Positions 55,120-64,000 of a stretch of 64,000 nt of DNA are shown piece by piece. The notes beneath the pieces were generated by a model. It saw nothing but the letters and a program-made list of their open reading frames with translations. It made no database searches and was not told where the DNA came from. The stretch's first letter is position 1. Each line of letters begins with the position of its first letter. Made by a program: the position numbers and the translations under genes. Source of the stretch: Lolium rigidum (taxonomy: Eukaryota > Streptophyta > Magnoliopsida > Poales > Poaceae); NCBI RefSeq assembly GCF_022539505.1, contig NC_061510.1:33133047-33197046 (forward strand). The letters run 5' to 3'.

Positions 55120-58100
55120 TAGCTCCTGAAGCTTAGCCTGGTATCGCGAGCACCCGACGGGGATTTGTTTTTTTGACTGGTATTTCAGGTATCTTGCCGG
55201 AAACCGGTTTTTCTGGTTAATCAACCGAGAAAATATTATAGTATAAATTGATCTATATTTAGATAATTTTCTCAACTTTTTTTTCGGAATGTTCAATTAA
55301 TCTGTAAATTTCTTCGACAAATTTCGGCAAATATTTTCGAAATTTCCGGAAACCTGAAATACCGTTGCATGCAGTTATTTTCTCCACGGATCAAAAACCC
55401 CTAGCAGCCGCACCGTCGGCCATGAGACTACCGAGAAAAAATATTAGTGGGGGAATTTACATGTATGTACATAATTTGGCAACATTTTCTTTCTTTGCAA
55501 TGAATTTTGGACGAATTTTTGAGGCGGTTTGACAATTTTGACGTTATTTTGGCCATGAGACTATCGATAATTTGCTCAATTTTTTTATAGCTCATGAAGC
55601 TTAGTCTAGCATCGCAAGCACCCGACAGGGATTTGTTTTTTCGACTGGTATTGGTATCTTGCCGGAAACCGGTTTTTCTGGTTAATCAACCGAGAAAATA
55701 ATATAGTAGAATTGATCTATATTTAGATAATTTGCTCAATTTTTTTTAGGAATGTTCAATTAATCTGTAAATTTCTTCGATAAATTTCGGGAAATATTTT
55801 CAAAATTTCTGGAAATCTGAAATACCGTTGCATGCAGTTATTTTCTCTAAAGATCAAAAAAACCCTAGCAGTCGCCCCGTCGGCCATGAGACTATCGAGA
55901 AAAAATATTAGTGGGAGAGTTTACATGTATGTACATAATTTGGCAACATTTTCTTTGTTTTCAATGAATTTTGGACGAATTTCTGAATTGGTTTGACAAT
56001 TTTGATGATATTTTGGCAAGTATTCTCAAAATTTCTGAAAAACAGAAATACTGTTTCATAATCGTTTTTTTTTCACTGAGAACAAAACGTTTGCAGCCAG
56101 CCACTGGCGTGATGGTGATCTATCAACAGAATGCGATGAACTATTGCTCTCTAATTCATAGTACATGGCTCATCGATATTTGAAACGTTGTGTGTTTTGT
56201 ATGCTGTAGTAGTGTACATACATTGGTCAATCTCCAATTAAACATAAACTACCTCGTTGGAAAGTGAATTCGCATGGCCTATTGGATATGAATTCTATCC
56301 GTATTAGTGCAGATATTTGAACAACCGTGATGGGCCCATCTTCCTTTAAATCTCAATAATTAAATAAAAATTCAACAATCTGAATATCTGGGACTTTAGG
56401 TGATTTACAAGCGGGCCCATCTCATGTGGAAACATGTTTGTTTAAAGAGTCCCTAGACTACACGTCTTGATACATAGATGCGGTCATGTATCTTATTAAG
56501 GGATATGAGCGTGTCAAGATGTCAACAATGACTTCTCCTGTACACGATCCATGTTACGTATAACTTTTAATTCTCACTCAATCATAGTTCTATCACTACT
56601 AAATCTCCACCGTTTATACATGCTAGTTTTAGCGTGACAAATCTTTACCTTATTTCAATTTTTAAATAATAGGTAGATAGATTTTCCTTCCTACAGATGG
56701 TGTGCATGCGTGTCAAACATGACATGTCATGTATGTTCAATATACCTACATGTTACGTAAAATCTTTAAATCTTGACCATTAAATTACAGATCTAACAGC
56801 TAAAATAATTCTAATGATGTGGATTAACCCCGTGTTCTATTTTAGATCTCTGCATTTTGCTTTTAGTGCAACATTTTCTTTCTTTTCAATGAATTTTGGA
56901 CTAATTTCTGAGGCGGTTTGACAATTTTGACGTTATTTTGTCCATGAGACTATCGATAATTTGCTCAATTTTTTTATAGCTCATGAAGCTTAGTCTAGCA
57001 TCGCGAGCACCCGACAGGGATTTATTTTTTCGACTGGCATTTCCGGTATCTTGCCGGAAACCGGTTTTTCTGGTTAATCAACCGAGAAAATATTATAGTA
57101 GAATTGATCTATATTTAGATAATTTGCTCAATTTATTTTAGGAATGTTCAATTAATCTGTAAATTTCTTCGACAAATTTTGGGAAATATTTTCGAAATTT
57201 CTGAAAATCTGAAGTACCGTTGCATGCAGTTATTTTCTCTAAAGATCAATATGCGCTCCTACATGTTACGTAAAATCTTTAAATCTTGACCATTAAATTA
57301 CAGATCTAACAACTAAAATAATTCTAATGATGTGGATTAACCTCGTGTCTCTATTTTAGATCTCTGTATTTTGGTTTTAGTGCAACATTTTCTTTCTTTT
57401 CAATGAATTTTGGACGAATTTCTGAGGCGCTTTGACAATTTTGACGTTATTTTGGCCATGAGACTATCGATAATTTGCTCAATTTTTTTTATAGCTCATG
57501 AAGCTTAGTCTAGCATCGCGAGCACCCGACAGGGATTTGTTTTTTCGACTGGTATTTTCGGTATCTTGCCGGAAACCGGTTTTTCTGGTTAATCAACCGA
57601 GAAAATATTATAGTAGAATTGATCTATATTTAGATAATTTGCTCAATTTTTTTTAGGAATGTTCAATTAATCTGTAAATTTCTTCGACAAATTTTGGGAA
57701 ATATTTTCGAAATTTCTGAAAATCTGAAATACCGTTGCATGCAGTTATTTTCTCTAAAGATAAAAAAAAAACCTAGCAGCCGCCCCGTCGGCCATGAGAC
57801 TATCGAGAAAAAATATTAGTGGGGGAATTTACATGTATGTATATAATTTGGCAACATTTTCTTTATTTTCAATGAATTTTGGACGAATTTCTGAATTGGT
57901 TTGACAATTTTGATGATATTTTGGCAAGTATTCTCAAAATTTCTGAAAAAACAGAAATACTGTTACATAATCGTTTTTTTTCACTGAAAACAAAACGTTT
58001 GCAGCCAGCCACTGGCGTGATGGTGATCTATCAACATAATGCGATGAACTATTACTCTCTAATTCATAGTACATGGCTCATCGATATTTGAAACGTTGTG

Positions 58101-61100
58101 TGTTTTGTACGCTATCATAGTGTACATACATTGGCCAATCTCCAATTAAACATAAACTACCTCGTTGGAAAGTGAATTCGCATGGCCTATTGGATATGAA
58201 TTCTATCCGTATTAGTGCAGATTTTTGAACAACCGTGGTGGGCCCATCTTCCTTTAAATCTCAATAATTAAATAAAAATTCAACAATCTGAATATCTGGG
58301 ACTTTAGGTGATTTACATGCGGGCCCATCTCATGTGGAAACATGTTTGTTTAAAGAGTTCCTAGACTACACGTCTTGATACATAGATGCGCTCATGTATC
58401 TTATTAAGGGATATGAGCGTGTCAAGATGTCAATAATGACTTCTCCTGTACACGACCCATGTTACGTATAACTTTTAATTCTCACTCAATCATAGTTCTA
58501 TCACTACTAAATCTCCACCGTTTATACATGCTAGTTTTAGCGTGACAAATCTTCACCTTATTTCAATAATTAAATAATAGGTAGATAGATTTTAAATTCC
58601 TACGGATGGTGTGGATGCGCGTCAAACATGACATGTCATGTATGTTCAATATGCGCTCCTACATGTTACGTAAAATCTTTAAATCTTGACCATTAAATTA
58701 CAGATCTAACAGCTAAAATAATTCTAATGATATGGATTAACCTCGTGTCTCTATTTTATATCTCTGCATTTTGCTTTTAGTGCAACATTTTCTTTCTTTT
58801 CAATGAATTTTGGACGAATTTCTGAGGCGGTTTGACAATTTTGACGTTATTTTGGCCATGAGACTATCGATAATTTGCTCAATTTTTTTATAGCTCATGA
58901 AGCTTAGTCTAGCATCGCGAGCACCCGACAGGGATTTGTTTCTTCGACTGGTATTTCCGGTATCTTGCCGGAAACCGGTTTTTCTGGTTATTCAACCGAG
59001 AAAATATTATAGTAGAATTGATCTATATTTAGATAATTTGCTCAATTTTTTTTAGGAATTTTCAATTAATCTGTAAATTTCTTCGACAAATTTCGGGAAA
59101 TATTTTCGAAATTTCTGAAAATCTGAAATACCGTTGCATGCAGTTATTTTCTCTAAAGATCAATATGCGCTCCTACATGTTACGTAAAATCATTAAATCT
59201 TGACCATTAAATTACAGATCTAACAACTAACATAATTCTAATTATGTGGATTAACCTCGTGTCTCTATTTTAGATCTCTGTATTTTGGTTTTAGTGCAAC
59301 ATTTTCTTTCTTTTCAATGAATTTTGGACGAATTTCTGAGGCGGTTCGACAATTTTGACGTTATTTTGGCCATGAGACTATCGATAATTTGCTCAATTTT
59401 TTTATAGCTCATGAAGCTTAGTCTAGCATCACGAGCACCCGACAGGGATTTGTTTTTTCGACTGGTATTTCCGGTATCTTGCCGGAAACCGGTTTTTCTG
59501 GTTAATCAACCGGTATTTTTGAACAACCGCGGTGGGCCCATCTTCCTTTAAATCTCAATAATTAAATAGAAATTCAACAATCTGAATATCTGGGACTTTA
59601 GGTGATTTACATGCGGGCCCATCTCTTGTGGAAACATGTTTGTTTAAAGAGTCCCTAGACTACACGTCTTTTTTTTTGACAATCAATACCACATATATTC
59701 ATAATAACAAATAGTACATGGTAGAGATACACGAGCTGTCTCCAGCGGTTAGAAAATAAAGTCTAAAAGATACTAGCAAATCTTCGAGATCTTCAAACTC
59801 TTTCTTCTTCCAAGACATAATCTTGTACTTTTCTGAAGGCAGCCAAAGATAGGTAACAAACCATAGACCTGTAAATACCAACGAAGGTTCTCCCATAATT
59901 TTAATTTGAGCCGCAATGCCAAGGCTGCGTGCACGCGCGCAACCATTAAAGTAGTCAATCAACATCGGCAAGAGTACCAACACCAGTATGTCAGGGAATA
60001 AAAACCGATCTGCCTTGTCGATGTTGATGGAGAGCCGATAATACGAATCACCATTGTCGAGGACGTAGCAACCGGGACAAGAACTGCGAGGATAATCCTC
60101 CTCGCGGCAACCATGAGAAAAGATCCAAGATCGATCTGGCGAAGTAAGATCTGAACACCCATACCTAGATAATTGTAATCTTTCAGCACCACCATTGACG
60201 TCGGGAAGGAGATCTCGTCGTCGAACGAAAGGCCGAAGATCACTTTGCAGACGATGCCATCTCCATTGCGGGGAAACCAACAAGAAAACGGTGACCAAAA
60301 ACCTAACATAGACTACTGAAAAGACTACTTTTATTGAAAACTCCACTCATAGATCGGGTTCCCCACTCCTCCCGACGCCGGCGAAGCCGGCCGGAGAAGG
60401 GGGAACCGATCTATGGAGGAGGCTGAGTAGGGGCGGCTAGGGCTTTTCTCAAGAGGCGGCGGCTACAGGGACGTACTAGACAGCCCGAGGAGACAGATGA
60501 TACCAAACAGTCCCGACCTAATTCTAACGAACCATCCCTAGACTACACGTCTTGATACATAGATGCGGTCATGTATCTTATTAAGGGATATGAGCGTGTC
60601 AAGATGTCAACAATGACTTCTCCTGTACACGACCCATGTTACGTATAACTTTTAATTCTCACTCAATCGTAGTTCTATCACTACTAAATCTCCACCGTTT
60701 ATACATGCTAGTTTTAGCGTGACAAATCTTCACCTTATTTCAATAATTAAATAATAGGTAGATAGATTTTCCTTCCTATGGATGGTGTGCATGCGTGTCA
60801 AACATGACATGTCATGTATGTTCAATATGCGCTCCTACATGTTACGTAAAATCTTTAAATCTTGATCATTAAATTACAGATCTAACAGCTAAAATAATAC
60901 TAATGATGTGGATTAACCTCGTGTCTCTATTTTAGATCTCTGCATTTTGCTTTTAGTGCAACATTTTCTTTCTTTTCAATGAATTTTGGACGAATTTCTG
61001 AGGCGGTTTGATAATTTTGAAGTTATTTTGGCCATGAGACTATCGATAATTTGCTTAATTTTTTTATAGCTCATGAAGCTTAGTCTAGCATCGCGAGCAC

Positions 61101-62736
61101 TCGACAGGGATTTGTTTTTTCGCCTGGTATTTCCGGTATCTTGCCGGAAACCGGTTTTTCTGGTTAATCAACAGAGAAAATATTATAGTAGAATTGATCT
61201 ATATTTAGATAATTTGCTCAATTTTTTTAGGAATGTTCAATTAATTTGTAAATTTCTTTGACAAATTTCGGGAAATATTTTTGAAATTTCTGAAAATCTG
61301 AAATACCGTTGCATGCAGTTATTTTCTCTAAAGATCATTATGCGCTCCTACATGTTACGTAAAATCTTTAAATCTTGACCATTAAATTACAGATCTAACA
61401 ACTAAAATAATTCTAATGATGTGGATTAACCTCGTGTCTCTATTTTAGATCTCTGTATTTTGGTTTTAGTGCAACATTTTCTTTCTTTTCAATGAATTTT
61501 GGACGAATTTTTGAGGCGGTTTGACAATTTTGACGTTATTTTGGCCATGAGACGATAATTTGCTCAATTTTTTTTATAGCTCATGAAGCTTAGTCTAGCA
61601 TCGCGAGCACCCGACAGGGGTTTGTTTTTTCGACTGGTATTTCCGGTATCTTGCCGGAAACCGGTTTTTCTGGTTAATCAACCGAGAAAATATTATAGTA
61701 GAATTGATCTATATTTAGATAATTTGCTCAATTTTTTTTTAGGAATGTTCAATTAATCTGTAAATTTCTTCGACAAATTTCGGGAAATATTTTCGAAATT
61801 TCTGAAAATCTGAAATACCGTTGCATGTAGTTATTTTCTCTCAAGATCAAAAAAACCCTAGCAGCCGCCCCGTCGGCCATGAGACTATCGAGAAAAAAAT
61901 ATTAGTGGGGGAATTTACATGTATGTACATAATTTGGCAACATTTTCTTTGTTTTCAATGAATTTTGGATGAATTTCTGAATTGGTTTGACAATTTTGAT
62001 GATATTTTGGCAAGTATTCTCAAAATTTCTGAAAAAACAGAAATACTGTTTCATAATCGTTTTTTTTTTCACTGAGAACAAAACGTTTGCAGCCAGCCAC
62101 TGGCGTGATGGTGATCTATCAACAGAATGCGATGAACTATTGCTCTCTAATTCATAGTACATGGCTCATCGATATTTGAAACGTTGTGTGTTTTGTACGC
62201 TGTCGTAGTGTACATACGTTGGCCAATCTCCAATTAAACATAAACTACCTCGTTGGAAAGTGAATTCGCATGGTCTATTGGATATGAATTCTATCCGTAT
62301 TAGTGCAGATTTTTGAACAACCGTGGTGGGCCCATCTTCCTTTAAATCTCAATAATTAAATAGAAATTCAACAATCTGAATATCTGGGACTTTAGGTGAT
62401 TTACATGCTGGCCCATCTCATGTGGAAACATGTTTGTTTAAAGAGTCCCTAGACTACATGTCTTGATACATAGATGCGGTCATGTATCTAATTAAGGGAT
62501 ATGAGCGTGTCAAGATGTCAACAATGACTTCTCCTGTACACGACCCATGTTACGTATAACCTTTAATTCTCACTCAATCATAGTTCTATCACTACTAAAT
62601 CTCCACCGTTTATACATGCTAGTTTTAGCGTGACAAATCTTCACCTTATTTCAATAATTAAATAATAGGTAGATAGATTTTCCTTCCTACGGATGGTGTG
62701 CATGTGTGTCAAACATGACATGTCATGTATGTTTAA
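55120..62736 (+). repeat. Higher-order tandem array, about 1.9-kb period
   Basis: A core block starting TAGCTC-TGAAGCTTAG, with GAGCACCCGACAGGGATTTG and CTTGCCGGAAACCGGTTTTT, occurs eight times: 55120, 55588, 56977, 57492, 58891, 59405, 61067 and 61577. The spacings alternate between about 515 bp (468 for the first) and about 1390 bp. This gives a higher-order unit of about 1905-1914 bp repeated nearly four times. Long blocks carry CGTCGGCCATGAGACTATCG, AGCCAGCCACTGGCGTGATG and the perfect 16-bp palindrome ACATGACATGTCATGT; short blocks lack the middle part. The 59405 unit has a deletion of about 620 bp and a retroposon insertion. No protein is encoded; the open frames repeat because the DNA does. 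Confidence 0.95.
59652..60553 (-). mobile_element. Retroposon insertion in the array with 19-bp target duplication
   Basis: The element (about 59671-60534, 864 bp) is absent from the other array units. It is flanked by TCCCTAGACTACACGTCTT at 59652-59670 and 60535-60553. On the minus strand it starts GC-rich (CCGCCGCCTCTTGAGAAAAG) and ends in an oligo-A tract, as LINE-mobilised transcripts do. A minus-strand frame of 215 codons (60346-59699) exists but resembles no known protein. I read it as a non-autonomous retroposon; a processed transcript of an unknown gene is possible. Confidence 0.8.
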
Positions 62737-62766
62737 CTAGTAGTTGGGGCGCCCCATGGGGCGCCT
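62737..62766 (-). mobile_element. Second Helitron 3' terminus (minus orientation)
   Basis: On the minus strand the 18-bp palindrome GGCGCCCCATGGGGCGCC is followed by seven bases and CTAG, then T; the plus-strand base before CTAG is A. This is a strong Helitron-type 3' end. It abuts the end of the tandem array exactly. Confidence 0.75.
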
Positions 62767-64000
62767 CCTCACTGGTCCTTAGTGATCCAATCAAGGAGCA
62801 CACGAATGTCCTAAGTGAACACCATAATAGCAGTAAAAGCCAGTTCACCCCATTTCATCAGCCAACGCATCAGCACATAACCAAACCAAACAAGGATGTA
62901 TTGTTCACATCACAAAAATGTTTACAACAGTAGAGGAATAGGACATGACACTCAGGTTCCTCTTTGTTTATAGCACACATATCTACAAGCGGGCACTGAA
63001 AATGCAGGCTTCTATTTTCTAGTGGTTGCGAACAACGAAGCTTGAAACTCTAGTTCTTGCTGCTCTATGATCATATGGTGAACTCGGGGAGTGTCGTGGG
63101 CTTCAGGATGTTGTCAACGTTATCGAGCATGGTCACCGATCTTGTGTCTCACGAGTGCTTGTTTCTGCTCCTCTTTGGACCACAGTTCCGAGATTTTTCC
63201 CTTTACACTGTGCTTCTTCTCCTCCAGGTACGAAGAAAAATCTGCTGCAGCAACGAATGAAGGGCTCGACACTGCCGGCCACACGATGGGGACAGTGTGG
63301 GTTGTGTTCAAGATTCGGCCGGCCATCTACCCGAAGCTCGGTGGTGTTGGCAACACATCCTTCCCGGCCACTTCTACAACATCGCAAACATTGCATGTTG
63401 ATACCGGCAAAAGTTACATAAGTTGGCTACATGGCGTAATCAAGTACCGAAGAAAATAAATTCATTGTTACTTTCAAGGATAATATTCAGCCACACAGAT
63501 ATCCCGTAAAACTAACAATGAGAAACAACGGAGCAAATGAAATGTATCATCTAATAGACTATTTGACAATAGCAAGTGTGTAACACAATTTGCTCCGATG
63601 AGATCATGTAATTACTTATAATACATTCATCAAATTCATGGCACGAAATATTTGACGTGGACAGGGATCCCAACTATAAAATTTCAGGAAGTATGGTGGC
63701 AATTAGCAAACACAAAGCAAGGTTTTTGCTCACTCCACCATGTAGAGGTAAGCTTAACCGGCATGCAGACTATAATCATTTACTATTCACCATGCATGAA
63801 TTAACTATGCATGTGATGGCAGTAGCTCATAGTTCAACTAACATGGCAACCTCATACAAGGAAAAGCAACAATTATTAAATAGGAATGAAGCATGACATA
63901 GTGTGTGTAGCATGTAGAATGAAGGGGCAAAGAAAAGGAAAATTGCCCACCAATTTATTTCCCTTCTTGAACACTAAAGTGTAGACCCCAATACTTTTAT
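62767..64000 (-). mobile_element. Probable Helitron body, continuing past the window
   Basis: Unrelated to the array and free of its motifs. It contains a stretch at about 63060-63400 of higher GC content whose minus strand reads as broken coding sequence (for example YLEEKKHSVKGKISELWSKE, then after a frame change MLDNVDNILKPTTLPEFTI). This looks like one or two captured exons of a host gene that I cannot identify. The 5' end of the Helitron is not visible. Confidence 0.45.

Noticed and set aside
55971..58091. Two nearly identical 70-residue frames as a duplicated small gene
   Set aside because: They lie in the same position of successive tandem-array units, have AT-driven composition, and are broken in the third unit.

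Overview
The window is nuclear DNA of a grass, most probably a member of the Triticeae (wheat, Aegilops, barley or rye group). The evidence is split genes with GT-AG introns, GC-rich first exons typical of grasses, and dense nested transposons of grass types: CACTA elements, Stowaway MITEs, a Harbinger-like element, LINEs, Gypsy-type LTR sequence and Helitrons. There are no bacterial-style operons. All family names come from recognising motifs by eye; no database search was run.

Layout. (1) 1-9.1 kb: an intact, intronless CYP96-type cytochrome P450 (1737-3314), followed by a broken NAM-associated/SANT-like gene (5.7-8.6 kb) split by a MITE that is itself split by a CACTA element. (2) 9.9-19.4 kb: gene relics and transposons. 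These are a CHX-type cation/H+ antiporter pseudogene, two relics of one transposon-associated protein family (one inside a Harbinger-like element at 15461-17217), a 5'-truncated LINE with a 15-bp target duplication, degenerate tandem repeats and a Stowaway MITE. (3) 20.2-23.1 kb: a second, nearly identical copy of the P450 with its 3' flank. It has lost its start codon and carries an in-frame stop and an 8-bp frameshifting duplication. (4) 23.6-32.8 kb: LTR-retrotransposon remnants, a decayed Helitron helicase fused to a LINE reverse transcriptase/RNase H remnant, and a fold-back element with a tandem-repeat core.

(5) 33.6-48 kb is the gene island. It holds a two-exon gene for a 107-residue protein ending in a CaaX-type Cys-Ala-Ile-Met (34163-38192, +). 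Next is a three-exon gene for a 389-residue acidic protein with an N-terminal Met-Gly-Cys lipidation signature and a four-codon last exon (39456-40813, +). The 3' end of that gene is repeated twice more downstream. Last is a three-exon gene for a 1064-residue MUN/DUF810 (PATROL1-like) protein (44588-47955, -). All three may act at membranes (two by inferred lipid anchors, one as a trafficking factor); this is inference, and nothing shows that they work together.

(6) 48.2-64 kb: two long-armed fold-back MITEs upstream of the MUN gene, an 850-bp direct duplication carrying gag-like sequence, and a CACTA element cut by a Helitron 3' terminus. These are followed by a 7.6-kb higher-order tandem array (alternating ~515-bp and ~1390-bp blocks, period about 1.9 kb) that ends at a second Helitron 3' terminus. 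The last 1.3 kb is probably Helitron body.

The points most worth following are the Helitron-bounded higher-order array, the tandem amplification of a gene's terminal exon, the fresh P450 pseudogene beside its intact twin, and the transposon-borne gene family at 11.4 and 16 kb.
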